The notes under the pieces were generated by a model. It was not told where the DNA came from. It searched no databases and was given only the letters and a program-made list of their open reading frames with translations. Positions 1 to 8,665 of a stretch of 64,000 nt of DNA are shown here, piece after piece; position 1 is the first letter of the stretch, and each line of letters starts with the position of its first letter. Origin of the DNA: SIG603 sp044432645 (GTDB lineage Bacteria; Bacillota; Clostridia; Oscillospirales; Acutalibacteraceae). The stretch is taken from positions 7,986-71,985 of the forward strand of contig JAWXUM010000007.1 in the NCBI GenBank assembly GCA_044432645.1, written 5' to 3'. The position numbers were made by a program, and so were the translations under genes.

Positions 1-17
1 AATAGTCTATTTGACAT
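1..17 (-). CDS. 5' end of a gene running off the left edge
   Basis: An ATG on the minus strand at 17-15 is followed by codons for Ser-Asn-Arg-Leu before the window ends. A GAGG ribosome binding site lies about nine bases upstream, around 28-31. The gene would follow the sugar-ABC ATPase gene, past its terminator. Too little is present to identify the product. The start is inferred only from the ATG and its ribosome binding site. Confidence 0.4.
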
Positions 18-127
18 TTTATCATTCCTCTTTTCCATATTAATAATGATTTCTATAACTTTGTACAACTCGTACAAAGCTATATTTATATTTTACACAA
101 CTTTGACAAAAAATGCAAGCTTTTTTT

Positions 128-160
128 AAAAAAAGAGTACCTCAAACAATGAGGTACTCT
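128..160 (-). terminator. Rho-independent terminator after the sugar-ABC ATPase gene
   Basis: A perfect 9-bp stem, GAGTACCTC (135-143) with GAGGTACTC (151-159), has a 7-base loop. On the minus strand it is followed by a run of T. It sits 15 bases beyond the stop codon of the ATPase gene. Confidence 0.85.
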
Positions 161-174
161 CCATAATTCTAAAA

Positions 175-1293
175 TTAGTTAAGAATAGTTACTTCTGTTT
201 CTTTATCGAATAAATGCATTTTACTCATTTTGAAAGCGATTGTAGATGTATCGCCAGCTTTAGCTTTAGATGTAGGATCAACACGAGCTGTAATTGCATT
301 ACCCTCGCAGTTTAAGTATAGATAAGTTTCAGCACCCATAAGCTCTGTAACTTCAACTTCAGCTTTACTGTTAGCATTTGCCCATAATTCTAACATTTCT
401 TGTTCGTCATGTACGTCTTCTGGACGGATACCAAATACAACTTCTTTGCCAACATAAGCGTTTAAGTCTGTTGTAGCACCTGAAAGTTTGTTATCAGGAA
501 TAGCAATTTTACTTGCACCAAATGTTAAGAAGTAACTTGCGCCTTCTTTTACAAGTGTAGCGTCGATAAAGTTCATTTGAGGTGAACCCATAAATCCAGC
601 AACGAATTCATTTACTGGTGTATCGTATAAGTTTTGAGGAGTGTCAACTTGTTGAATAAATCCGTCTTTCATAACAACGATTCTATCACCCATTGTCATA
701 GCTTCTGTTTGGTCATGAGTAACGTAAATAAATGTTGTACCTAATTTAACGTGAAGTTTAGAGATTTCTGTTCTCATTTGAGCACGTAATTTAGCATCAA
801 GGTTTGATAGAGGTTCGTCAAGAAGGAAAACTTTAGGGTCACGAACAATAGCACGGCCTAAAGCAACACGTTGACGTTGACCACCAGAAAGAGCTTTTGG
901 TTTTCTATCTAATAAATGAGAAATGTCAAGAATTCTAGCAGCTTCTTCAACACGGCGTTTAATTTCGTCTTTAGGAGTTTTACGAAGTTTTAAACCGAAA
1001 GCCATGTTATCATATACTGTCATATGAGGATATAGAGCGTAGCTTTGGAAAACCATAGCAATATCTCTATCTTTAGGTGCAACGTCATTAGCTAGTTTTT
1101 CGCCAATGTAAAGTTCACCTTTAGAAATTTCTTCTAGACCAGCAACCATTCTTAGTGTAGTAGATTTACCACAACCAGATGGGCCAACAAGAATGATGAA
1201 TTCTTTGTCTTCGATGTCTAAGCAGAAGTCTGTAACTGCTGTAACGCCACCGTCATAAATTTTGTAAATATTTTTTAATTGAACACTTGCCAT
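175..1293 (-). CDS. Sugar ABC transporter ATP-binding protein (UgpC/MsmK/MalK family)
   Basis: This is the ATPase that energises carbohydrate uptake by binding-protein-dependent CUT1-type importers. Residues 37-45 form the Walker A loop (GPSGCGKST). LSGGQ is at 135-139, Walker B ends in Asp159-Glu160, and the last third is the TOBE/MalK regulatory region. The 372-residue length is usual. GGAGG lies seven bases before the ATG. No permease or binding-protein genes adjoin it, as is common in Clostridia where one MsmK-type ATPase serves several sugar transporters. The exact substrate cannot be read from the sequence. The gene ends in its own terminator, so it is probably monocistronic. Confidence 0.93.
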   Translation of the reverse strand: MASVQLKNIYKIYDGGVTAVTDFCLDIEDKEFIILVGPSGCGKSTTLRMVAGLEEISKGELYIGEKLANDVAPKDRDIAMVFQSYALYPHMTVYDNMAFGLKLRKTPKDEIKRRVEEAARILDISHLLDRKPKALSGGQRQRVALGRAIVRDPKVFLLDEPLSNLDAKLRAQMRTEISKLHVKLGTTFIYVTHDQTEAMTMGDRIVVMKDGFIQQVDTPQNLYDTPVNEFVAGFMGSPQMNFIDATLVKEGASYFLTFGASKIAIPDNKLSGATTDLNAYVGKEVVFGIRPEDVHDEQEMLELWANANSKAEVEVTELMGAETYLYLNCEGNAITARVDPTSKAKAGDTSTIAFKMSKMHLFDKETEVTILN

Positions 1294-1447
1294 TATTTAT
1301 TCCTCCATTAAATACGATATCACTTAATGTATATCTTTAAATTTGTTACACTTAGTATACCAAATAAATATTTTTTTTGCTATACTTTATTTACCCAAAC
1401 TTTATAAAACATTTTTATGAGAATTAACAAAGCGTAAAAAACGCCGT

Positions 1448-2176
1448 TTAAATTTTGTGTATATCGCCGAAAATTTCTTCTAATTCTTCCTTTTTCAACA
1501 GTCTACAGCCTCCTGTTGGTACTTTAAAGTCCAAAAGTAGACCACCAACTTGTAAGCGTGTCAATTCTAGCACTGTTTTTCCTCTTGCTAAAAACATTCT
1601 TTTCACTTGGTGAAATTTACCCTCGCATATGCTTAAGTGTACCAAAGACTTATCTTCAGTTTCCCACCATAAATCTGCTGGCATAAAATCTGCTGTTTTT
1701 GTTGATAATCCATTTTTAAACGCTTCTTTGTCTTCTAAGGTAGCCTCTTTATCAAGTTTCGCTTGATAAATTTTGTACACATGTGTTTTAGGTGACATTA
1801 TTTTATGCGAAAAATCACCATCGTTGGTTATAATTAAAAGCCCAGTGGTATCCTTGTCCAATCTGCCAACGGGGAACAATCCTTTGCGCAACAACTCTTT
1901 TGGAATTAAATCAATAACTGTTTGTTCCGTGTTATCTTTTGTCGCACTAAGGACGCCCTTTGGTTTATTCATCATTATATAGGTATATTGGCTGTAATTT
2001 ATAACCTCTCCGTTTAATTTTACAACATTATTTTCAGGGTCAATTTTTGTATCGCTTTTTTTAATAACTACATCATCAACCACAACTAATCCTTTTTTTA
2101 CAAACTTAGCTGTATCTTTTCTTGCGCAAACATTTAAATCTGAAAAAAATTTATCTATCCTTATTTTATTACTCAT
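1448..2176 (-). CDS. rsuA: Pseudouridine synthase, RsuA family
   Basis: The protein probably isomerises one uridine of 16S rRNA (U516 in E. coli) to pseudouridine. An N-terminal S4 RNA-binding domain spans about residues 3-60. The catalytic domain holds the RsuA/RluB motif GRLDKDTTGL, in which Asp107 is the expected nucleophile. The 242-residue length fits RsuA. Its ATG shares one base with the stop codon of the DUF4830 gene (TAATG), so the two are probably translationally coupled. RluB, RluE or RluF specificity cannot be excluded, but the short length without a C-terminal tail favours RsuA. Confidence 0.87.
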   Translation of the reverse strand: MSNKIRIDKFFSDLNVCARKDTAKFVKKGLVVVDDVVIKKSDTKIDPENNVVKLNGEVINYSQYTYIMMNKPKGVLSATKDNTEQTVIDLIPKELLRKGLFPVGRLDKDTTGLLIITNDGDFSHKIMSPKTHVYKIYQAKLDKEATLEDKEAFKNGLSTKTADFMPADLWWETEDKSLVHLSICEGKFHQVKRMFLARGKTVLELTRLQVGGLLLDFKVPTGGCRLLKKEELEEIFGDIHKI

Positions 2177-2709
2177 TAATATGTACTTTCTACTACCTGC
2201 CCTGCTGTTTCAATATTGTCAGTTTCTTCGGTACTGTTTTGGCTGTATGTATACGGCTGACTGTCAATGTCAAATCCATGCATAAATCCGTCAACATCAG
2301 AACAATACACATCGCCACCGATTATAACTCCATCACACACCAACAAAGTTGCGTTAATTTGACTTTCTTCATTTGGGTAGTTTGTTATTTGATAAATATA
2401 TTGTGTGCAAATAATACCACTATAGGGTAACAAATCAAAGCCTTGTGCAAGTTGCATAGTGTTATAATTTGTGTATACATCGCTAAATTCAGCTGGAATT
2501 GTAACTTCTCTTGTATCAATTGGCTGATCAGAAACGTCCCAACCAAACGATTCTAAAAACTCTATTCTTTGAGTATTTGTTTCACCGTAATACACTTCTA
2601 CTTCTTCCACAGTTTGTTTTGGCAGAAACAAAACTCCACAAATTATCACCACAATAATTAATATAACAGAGATAATTTTTCCTTTATTTGCTTTTACAGA
2701 AAATACCAT
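2176..2709 (-). CDS. DUF4830 domain membrane-anchored protein
   Basis: Residues 10-29 form one membrane anchor. The rest is an extracytoplasmic domain matching the DUF4830 pattern as I remember it: a FLxxFGW block, the IPAEFSDVYTNYN segment, then YQITNYPN and a GGDVYCSDVDGFMHGF ending. The family is common in Clostridia and has no known function. The C-terminal tail is rich in Ser, Thr and Glu. The gene overlaps rsuA by one base and shares its transcript. The family assignment rests on motif recall, not on a search. Confidence 0.7.
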   Translation of the reverse strand: MVFSVKANKGKIISVILIIVVIICGVLFLPKQTVEEVEVYYGETNTQRIEFLESFGWDVSDQPIDTREVTIPAEFSDVYTNYNTMQLAQGFDLLPYSGIICTQYIYQITNYPNEESQINATLLVCDGVIIGGDVYCSDVDGFMHGFDIDSQPYTYSQNSTEETDNIETAGQVVESTY

Positions 2710-2782
2710 TTAATTCATCCTTTCTTATTTGTGTTTCCACATAGCTTATTTACAAATAATTATGATATGAATTTTAATTATA

Positions 2783-3319
2783 TTACTGAATTTCTGTAAT
2801 TTTTATTTCATTTCCTTGCTCTTGAACTGCTGTTATTATAATATCATCAATTCTTTTTTGAAAAATCTTAATATTTTCACAAAGGCAAAAAGCGTTTTCT
2901 ACCGTTGCATTTTTAAAACCATATTTAAAACCAGAGCCTACCATTTTAGTAAAAGCCTCTTTAAAGCACCATAGCCTGATAAACTCTTCATTGTAGTTAC
3001 TAGAATTTAAAAGTGTTTCAAGTTCCTTGTCACTGCACACTCTTTTAGCAACTGAATTTTTAACAGGCACGATTTTTTGGCAGTCGACTCCGACTTTACC
3101 ACCTGTCACAACACAAGCCATGCCTTTTGTGTGGCTTATATTAAAATCAAAATCTAAATCATTTGAATACGGTCTTCCATGAGTTGTTCTTTGTATTTTA
3201 ATGTTTTCAACATTATATCCTTTTATGTTTAAAACTTTATTTAAAAGTAATTGACCTTTTATTTTTTCATCTTCGGTTTCATCGAAAAGATTATAGTATA
3301 TTTGCAATGTTATCTCCAT
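2783..3319 (-). CDS. 4'-phosphopantetheinyl transferase superfamily protein
   Basis: The product should transfer phosphopantetheine from coenzyme A to a carrier-protein serine. It carries both hallmark motifs: GVDCQKI (Asp79) and WCFKEAFTKMVGSG (Lys120-Glu121). The length of 178 residues is slightly short for the Sfp class and longer than AcpS. Residue 81 is Gln where Sfp has the second Mg2+ ligand Glu. Other family members vary here, so the enzyme may still be active. No polyketide or peptide synthetase genes lie nearby, so it may serve the fatty-acid carrier protein. ATG is preceded only by a weak ribosome binding site. Confidence 0.83.
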   Translation of the reverse strand: MEITLQIYYNLFDETEDEKIKGQLLLNKVLNIKGYNVENIKIQRTTHGRPYSNDLDFDFNISHTKGMACVVTGGKVGVDCQKIVPVKNSVAKRVCSDKELETLLNSSNYNEEFIRLWCFKEAFTKMVGSGFKYGFKNATVENAFCLCENIKIFQKRIDDIIITAVQEQGNEIKITEIQ

Positions 3320-3358
3320 TTATTTATAACAGTAGCGAAAAATATTTGCCACTGGATT

Positions 3359-4858
3359 TTATAACTGCGCCCAATTTCTTGATGCATTAACTGCTTTTTG
3401 CCAATATTTTGTAGCGTTGTCAACTTTCTCTTGCTCAAAATTAGGTTTAAACGATTTGTCTAAATTCCAAATTGCTTTCAGCTTTTCTTTGCTTTCCCAC
3501 ACGCCAGTGGCAAGTCCTGCAAGCATTGCAGCACCTAACGCAGTTGTTTCCATACAAATGGGTCTTTGAACTTCTATTGCTAGCATATCAGCTTGATACT
3601 GCATTAAAAATTCACTTTTACTTGCGCCCCCGTCCACTTTAAGCGCAGGAATTTTAGCACCACTGTCATGTTCCATAGCTTTGAACAAGTCGCAACTTTC
3701 ATAAACTATACTTTCCAAAACTGCTCTTGCAATCTCAGCTTTACCTGTTCCCCTAGTTAATCCTAAAAAACTTCCTCTAGCGTACATATCCCAATAAGGC
3801 GCACCTAAACCAGTAAAAGCAGGAACAAAATAAACTCCACCTGTGCTGTCGATTGTTTCTGCAAGCATGTCGCATTCCTGTGCCGATTTTATAATTTTAA
3901 GTTCATCTCTAAGCCACTGAATAGCAGAGCCTGCATTAAAAGCACTACCCTCCAAAGCATAACAAACCTCTCCACCAACGCTCCAAGCTATAGTGCTAAG
4001 AAGTCCGTTTTGAGAATTTATAACCTTGTCACCAGTATTCATCAACGTAAAACAACCTGTACCATATGTATTTTTAGTGCTTCCAACGTCAAAACAACAT
4101 TGCCCAAACAAAGCTGCGTGTTGGTCGCCAGCCACACCAGCAATAGGAATTTTAGCACCTAGAACTTCTTGGCTAGTAAAACCACAAATTCCACTTGACT
4201 CCACAACCTTAGGCAGTGCCGACATTGGAATACCTAAATAGTTAATTATTTTCTCGTCCCAACAAAGTTTATGTATATCAAAAATCATGGTTCTTGAAGC
4301 ATTAGTTACATCGGTTACAAATTTTTCACCTTTTGTAAGCGAATAAATAAGCCATGTGTCAATTGTTCCAATCCTTAATCTGCCCAGCTTAGACAAATCC
4401 TTAGCTTTTGGAACATTGTCCATTATCCATTTCATTTTAGTACCTGAAAAATAAGGATCTACCAAAAGTCCTGTAGTTTCTTTTATGTAATCTTTTAGTC
4501 CGTCATTCACTAATTCTTCGCATATATAATCTGTTCTTCTACACTGCCAAACTATGGCGTTATAAATTGGTATTCCAGTTTCACTGTCCCAAGCAACTGT
4601 TGTTTCCCTTTGGTTAGTTATTCCAACAGCTTCAATTTGATTAATTTCAATATTCGAGTTTGTTAAAGCCTGTCTAACAGCATCTAATTGACTTTGTAAA
4701 ATTTCTAGAGCGTCGTGTTCAACGAATGATGGTTTTGGATAATATTGTTTGAACTCATTTTGACCAACACCAACTATTTCACCGTTCGAATTAAAAACTA
4801 TTGCTCTTGAACTTGTTGTTCCTTGGTCTAAAGACAATACATATTTCACTTTTTCCAT
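3359..4858 (-). CDS. glpK: Glycerol kinase
   Basis: Glycerol kinase phosphorylates glycerol to sn-glycerol 3-phosphate with ATP. It is a FGGY-family carbohydrate kinase of the expected length (499 residues). The N-terminal phosphate-binding loop DQGTTSSRAIVF spans residues 11-22. Family segments NQRETTVAWD, VWQCRRT, GVAGDQHAALFGQ and VDGGASKSEFLMQ are all present. No glycerol facilitator or glycerol-3-phosphate dehydrogenase gene is adjacent. gpsA lies 6 kb away on the other strand. Confidence 0.96.
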   Translation of the reverse strand: MEKVKYVLSLDQGTTSSRAIVFNSNGEIVGVGQNEFKQYYPKPSFVEHDALEILQSQLDAVRQALTNSNIEINQIEAVGITNQRETTVAWDSETGIPIYNAIVWQCRRTDYICEELVNDGLKDYIKETTGLLVDPYFSGTKMKWIMDNVPKAKDLSKLGRLRIGTIDTWLIYSLTKGEKFVTDVTNASRTMIFDIHKLCWDEKIINYLGIPMSALPKVVESSGICGFTSQEVLGAKIPIAGVAGDQHAALFGQCCFDVGSTKNTYGTGCFTLMNTGDKVINSQNGLLSTIAWSVGGEVCYALEGSAFNAGSAIQWLRDELKIIKSAQECDMLAETIDSTGGVYFVPAFTGLGAPYWDMYARGSFLGLTRGTGKAEIARAVLESIVYESCDLFKAMEHDSGAKIPALKVDGGASKSEFLMQYQADMLAIEVQRPICMETTALGAAMLAGLATGVWESKEKLKAIWNLDKSFKPNFEQEKVDNATKYWQKAVNASRNWAQL

Positions 4859-4882
4859 ATTCTAAAACACACCTTCCATATT

Positions 4883-5401
4883 TTACTTTCTGAATTTGTT
4901 CGCAAATTTTTCTACCAAATTAATTGCTTTTATATTGTCTGGTAAAACTTCGTATTTCACCACCCAATTCGGTTCTATTTTTTCTAAAATAGCTTGTGGG
5001 AATTTATAATGCTCTTGACTTTTATGATTTTTTAACTCTTCTATAAGGTGACTGTATTTTCTTGTATTTACTTCTTCAAAAGCTGTTGCAATTTTTGTGT
5101 AATCATAAGGTTTTGAGAACTTACAAGCATACATAAAATCTGCCCAAGTTCCAAATTCTGTGTATTTTATATATTCATCTGGCACATTTAGCGTAAATTT
5201 CACTGTACCTGAAACTCTGCCAGAGGTATTTTGCTTTCTTCCTTTTACAACTGCAAAAACAGGACAAGCGCATTTTAAGTTTAGCATGTCGATTAAAGCT
5301 GCGTATTCTCTTTTAAACGATATGCTTGGTTTTGCTAAATAAGTCTTTTTGTTTTCTAATATATTAAGTACTGCTTTTGATTGATATGTTATTAATATCA
5401 T
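4883..5401 (-). CDS. Uncharacterised protein, DUF3841-like, paired with an ADP-ribosylglycohydrolase
   Basis: A 172-residue soluble protein without a signal peptide. The order of conserved-looking blocks (an opening I-T-Y-Q, the CPVFAVVKGRKQNTSG segment, then VPDEYIKYTEFGTWADF) resembles DUF3841, a family of unknown function. I base this on recall of the family pattern only. The gene starts 31 bases after the stop of the ADP-ribosylglycohydrolase gene on the same strand, so the two are probably co-transcribed. No catalytic site can be named with confidence. A role in nucleotide or ADP-ribose chemistry is a guess from context. Confidence 0.5.
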   Translation of the reverse strand: MILITYQSKAVLNILENKKTYLAKPSISFKREYAALIDMLNLKCACPVFAVVKGRKQNTSGRVSGTVKFTLNVPDEYIKYTEFGTWADFMYACKFSKPYDYTKIATAFEEVNTRKYSHLIEELKNHKSQEHYKFPQAILEKIEPNWVVKYEVLPDNIKAINLVEKFANKFRK

Positions 5402-5432
5402 ATATTTCCTTTCATTAAACTTACTAAGGGTA

Positions 5433-6224
5433 TTAATATTTCTTTATCGCCCATTCGTAAAGTAGCTTATCAAAATCGCCAAATCTACCTGGCGTTATTA
5501 AATATCTTTTCACTAATTCTTCGTTTGGCATTTTCGTTGTGCCATAAAAAGCTTCTGCTACAGAGCCTGAAATACAACACACAGTGTCTGTATCACATTT
5601 TATGCTAAAAGCTTTTCTCATGCAACTTTCCCAACTATCACTTTCCAAAAAACAACGTATAGCTATTGGCATAGAGCCGTCAGCCGTTGCGTCAAACTTT
5701 CCAAAAGGTTTGTAACAAACAAGAGGGATACATACTTTATAACGATAGTTTTTCCTTAGGTATTTTTCTATATCTTTTTTAGTATAGCCATTTTTAGCTA
5801 GATATATCATTCCAGCTGTCGCCCTTGCAGCAGCTATTCCCCGTGGGTGGTCGTGAGTACAAATAGAGCTTAGTTCTGCTTGTTTTTCTACTTCTTCCAA
5901 ACTGTTAAAATATTCACCTATAAAACTAACACGCATAGCAGAACCGTTGCCGTAACTGTTGTAACCTTTTTGAGAACCAGTATCAAGCCATTTCAAAAAC
6001 ATGTCACCATAGCCAGCTTTGCGGTATCTGTTGCCAAACATTTTGTAAGCTTTTGCGTAATCTATATCGTTTAAAATTGCATATTTAGTTGCAACTGTTA
6101 AAACAGTATCGTCTGTAAAACGACAACCAGAAGTAAACAAGTTCACAGTGTAAGCATTAAAACCTTGTGGTTTAGAAAACTCATATTTAGAGCCTACAAT
6201 ATCGCCTAATATTGCACCATACAT
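5433..6224 (-). CDS. ADP-ribosylglycohydrolase family protein (ARH/DraG-like)
   Basis: Members of this family hydrolyse ADP-ribose from proteins or small molecules using a di-magnesium centre. The metal-binding motifs are visible: FTDDTVLT with Thr37-Asp38-Asp39, and the C-terminal CDTDTVCCISGSVAEAFYG with Asp211 and Asp213. A THDHPRG segment (123-129) fits the conserved histidine region. The 263-residue length is typical. The usual Gly-Gly before the second metal motif is Lys-Cys here. Its target is unknown. The small gene downstream is a candidate partner. Confidence 0.85.
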   Translation of the reverse strand: MYGAILGDIVGSKYEFSKPQGFNAYTVNLFTSGCRFTDDTVLTVATKYAILNDIDYAKAYKMFGNRYRKAGYGDMFLKWLDTGSQKGYNSYGNGSAMRVSFIGEYFNSLEEVEKQAELSSICTHDHPRGIAAARATAGMIYLAKNGYTKKDIEKYLRKNYRYKVCIPLVCYKPFGKFDATADGSMPIAIRCFLESDSWESCMRKAFSIKCDTDTVCCISGSVAEAFYGTTKMPNEELVKRYLITPGRFGDFDKLLYEWAIKKY

Positions 6225-6266
6225 CTTTATTATCGCCTTTCGTTTTATAGTTACTTAATTTTAACA

Positions 6267-6308
6267 TAAAAAAAGTCAAGTTTCTACCCTTTTAGGAAGA
6301 AACTTGAC
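6267..6308 (-). terminator. Terminator of the feoB transcript
   Basis: An 11-bp stem, GTCAAGTTTCT (6275-6285) with AGAAACTTGAC (6298-6308), is followed on the minus strand by seven T. It lies just beyond the Cys-rich gene. A T-rich stretch on the other side might give weak bidirectional function. Confidence 0.8.
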
Positions 6309-6314
6309 AGATTT

Positions 6315-6533
6315 TTATTTATTAGAACCATTACAACTAGAACAATGTGCGCAATTTCCAGAACAAGCATGTTGTTCGGTGTTTTGCACTATGTTCGCTT
6401 TGCGTTTTTCTGCACAAGTTTTGCTGTGTATACAACCTATGCATTTTTCGCCGTTTCTTTTAGCTTTAACTATATAACCTATAGCACAAGCCAAAATCGC
6501 AATTATTATAATTGCTATAATGATGTCATACAT
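6315..6533 (-). CDS. FeoB-associated Cys-rich membrane protein
   Basis: A 72-residue protein with one N-terminal membrane helix (about 3-23) and a cytoplasmic tail rich in cysteine (pairs CIGC, TC and CSGNCAHCSSC). Small Cys-rich proteins of this shape are routinely encoded right after feoB in Firmicutes and take the place of FeoC. The gene begins nine bases after the feoB stop. It may bind Fe2+ or an iron-sulfur cluster, but this is inference. Confidence 0.82.
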   Translation of the reverse strand: MYDIIIAIIIIAILACAIGYIVKAKRNGEKCIGCIHSKTCAEKRKANIVQNTEQHACSGNCAHCSSCNGSNK

Positions 6534-6542
6534 AATATCACC

Positions 6543-8543
6543 TTAAGCTTTTGTAGAAGCTTTGCCACTTAATTTGTACTCGTTAATTTTAGCATCGCCT
6601 TTTTTGCAAAGGTAAACTACTATACCAACCATAACAGCTACTGCAATTAAACCAGGAATAAATCCAGCGCCTACAGCACCAGTTGTGATAAGTGTACCGA
6701 TTTGGTAAACTAAAAATGCAACAACATAACCAGTACCAAATTGAAGTGCGATACCACCCCATAGCCATTTAGCTGATTTCATTTCTGAATTCATAGCACC
6801 GATAGCTGCAAAACAAGGAGGAGTAAATAGGTTGAACATTAGGTAAGCTAGTGCAGCTACTGCTGTTAATCCCATAACTGCTGCGATTTCGCTTTCGCCA
6901 CCTGTTAGTTCTAAATCTTCGTTAATAAATGATGAAACACTGTAAACAACTGCTAATGTACCAACTACGTTTTCTTTAGCTATAAAGCCTGTTACAGCAG
7001 CTGCTGCAAGTTGCCATACGCCAAAACCTAGAGGTATAAATAATATTGCAAATGGAGTTGCAATACCTGCAAGAATTGAAGTGTTTTCCATGCCTTCTTC
7101 AACTAGTTGGAATGACCAGTTAAAGCTTTGCATAATTTGAACAGCTGCGTTACAAACAAGGATGATTGTACCTGCTTTGATAATGAAAGCTTTAGCACGC
7201 TCTAACATTGAAAGAGCAGCTCTTTTAAAGCTAGGAACCTTATATTCAGGAAGCTCGATAATAAAGAAAGATTTTCTTGATTTTGTTCCTGTAATTTTCA
7301 TAATTAGTAAAGCACCTAAAAGTATAAATGCGATACCACAGAAATACATTAGTGTGCCAACCCAACTTGCATCTGCAAAGAATACACCAGCGAAAAGTGC
7401 AATAACTGGAAGTTTAGCACCACAAGGCATAAAAGGAGTTAGCATTGCAGTTGCACGACGTTCTCTTTCGTTTTTGATTGTACGAGAAGCCATAACACCA
7501 GGAATAGCACAACCTGTACCAATAACCATAGGGATAATTGATTTACCAGATAGACCTACTTTTTTAAGAAATCTATCCATAACAACTGCTACTCTAGCCA
7601 TGTAACCACAGTCTTCAAGTAAAGCAATTAAGAAATACATAACCATAACAAGTGGTAAGAAACCGATAACAGCACCAACACCACCGATAATACCATCAAC
7701 TAATAAAGCTGATAAGAAGTCGTTTGAACCTTCTAGAAGTCCGCCTGCAAATTCAGCAAACATATCTATATATCCACAAAGCCAGTCAGCAATCCATACA
7801 CCAACAGTTGCTTGAGAAATGTAGAAAACTGCCCACATTACAACTGCGAAAATTGGAATACCAATCCATTTATGTGCTAAAACAGCATCAATTTTATCTT
7901 GTTTATTTGTTTCGCTTGTTAAAACTTTTCTTGTTTCAGTTTTAGAAACAACAGTGTTTACAAAGTCAAATCTTTTTTTATCAGCGTCTTCAACAGCTTT
8001 TTTGCTATGTAAATCAATATCGCCTTGTGCAAAAGGAGCTGTTTGTGATTTGCCAGCTAGTTCAATAACTTCTTCTACAAGTTTATCAAGTCCTTTAGCA
8101 GTTTCAGCAACAGTTTCTACAACTGGGCAACCAAGTGTAGCTGATAATTTAGCAACATCAATTTTTGTGCCTTTTTTCTTGTTAATGTCAACTTTATTCA
8201 AAGCGACTACAACAGGAATACCAATTTCTAAAAGCTGAGTTGTAAAGAAAAGGCTACGGCTTAAGTTTGTAGCGTCCACAATGTTAATAATAACATCTGG
8301 ATTTTCATTTTTTACATAAGTACTTGTAATACTTTCCTCAGAAGTGAACGGTGACATTGAATATGCACCAGGAAGGTCAACTGCAATTACACCATTTGTT
8401 TTGTCAAAACTTCCTTTAATTTTACTTTCTTTTTTGTCAACTGTAACGCCAGCCCAGTTACCTACATGTTCAGTACGACCTGTTAAGGCGTTGTAAAGTG
8501 TAGTTTTACCACTGTTCGGATTACCTGTAAGTGCTACTCTCAT
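6543..8543 (-). CDS. feoB: Ferrous iron transporter FeoB
   Basis: FeoB is the membrane permease for Fe2+, with a cytosolic G-protein domain. The G1 loop GNPNSGKTTLYN is at residues 7-18, and DLPGAYS and NKVD give G3 and G4. A helical linker follows, then the multi-helix permease with the typical GTGCAIPG and MPCGAKLP segments. The 666-residue length is normal. The promoter upstream holds two TTAGC-N4-GCTAA operators, so iron- or metal-dependent control by the neighbouring DtxR-type protein is likely. feoA is separated from it by a terminator. Confidence 0.97.
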   Translation of the reverse strand: MRVALTGNPNSGKTTLYNALTGRTEHVGNWAGVTVDKKESKIKGSFDKTNGVIAVDLPGAYSMSPFTSEESITSTYVKNENPDVIINIVDATNLSRSLFFTTQLLEIGIPVVVALNKVDINKKKGTKIDVAKLSATLGCPVVETVAETAKGLDKLVEEVIELAGKSQTAPFAQGDIDLHSKKAVEDADKKRFDFVNTVVSKTETRKVLTSETNKQDKIDAVLAHKWIGIPIFAVVMWAVFYISQATVGVWIADWLCGYIDMFAEFAGGLLEGSNDFLSALLVDGIIGGVGAVIGFLPLVMVMYFLIALLEDCGYMARVAVVMDRFLKKVGLSGKSIIPMVIGTGCAIPGVMASRTIKNERERRATAMLTPFMPCGAKLPVIALFAGVFFADASWVGTLMYFCGIAFILLGALLIMKITGTKSRKSFFIIELPEYKVPSFKRAALSMLERAKAFIIKAGTIILVCNAAVQIMQSFNWSFQLVEEGMENTSILAGIATPFAILFIPLGFGVWQLAAAAVTGFIAKENVVGTLAVVYSVSSFINEDLELTGGESEIAAVMGLTAVAALAYLMFNLFTPPCFAAIGAMNSEMKSAKWLWGGIALQFGTGYVVAFLVYQIGTLITTGAVGAGFIPGLIAVAVMVGIVVYLCKKGDAKINEYKLSGKASTKA

Positions 8544-8565
8544 TATATTACTCCCTTTAAATTTT

Positions 8566-8594
8566 TATATAAATTAGCTTTTGCTAACTTTTAA
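8566..8594 (-). promoter_or_regulatory. Candidate feoB promoter
   Basis: On the minus strand a -35-like TTAAAA (8594-8589) is followed after exactly 17 bases by TATATA (8571-8566). The feoB ATG is 23 bases further on. The hexamers are imperfect. The spacer contains a complete TTAGC-N4-GCTAA palindrome, the same arrangement as at the feoA promoter. Confidence 0.5.
8574..8587. promoter_or_regulatory. Metalloregulator operator 1 (feoB promoter spacer)
   Basis: Inverted repeat TTAGC-TTTT-GCTAA with perfect 5-bp arms. It is one of three identical-arm palindromes, all found in feo control regions. It occludes the spacer of the feoB promoter. The likely ligand is the DtxR-type protein encoded divergently from feoA. 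Confidence 0.7.
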
Positions 8595-8605
8595 CATAAG
8601 AAAAA

Positions 8606-8619
8606 TTAGCATTAGCTAA
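8606..8619. promoter_or_regulatory. Metalloregulator operator 2 (upstream of feoB -35)
   Basis: Inverted repeat TTAGC-ATTA-GCTAA. Its start is 32 bases from that of operator 1, about three helical turns, so two dimers could sit on the same face of the DNA. Confidence 0.68.
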
Positions 8620-8631
8620 TTCTTTGTCTGT

Positions 8632-8658
8632 AAAAAAACTATTCGAATGAATAGTTTT
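8632..8658 (-). terminator. Terminator after feoA
   Basis: A 10-bp stem, AAAACTATTC (8635-8644) with GAATAGTTTT (8649-8658), is followed on the minus strand by T residues. The stem is AT-rich and may be leaky. It separates feoA from the feoB promoter. Confidence 0.65.
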
Positions 8659-8665
8659 AAACCCT

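Noticed and set aside
1415..1447. GCGT/ACGC hairpin considered as the rsuA terminator
   Set aside because: The stem is only four base pairs and no T-run follows it on the minus strand, so I do not call it.
7162..8238. Plus-strand open frames opposite feoB
   Set aside because: They are antisense shadows of the conserved feoB frame and have no ribosome binding sites or family similarity.
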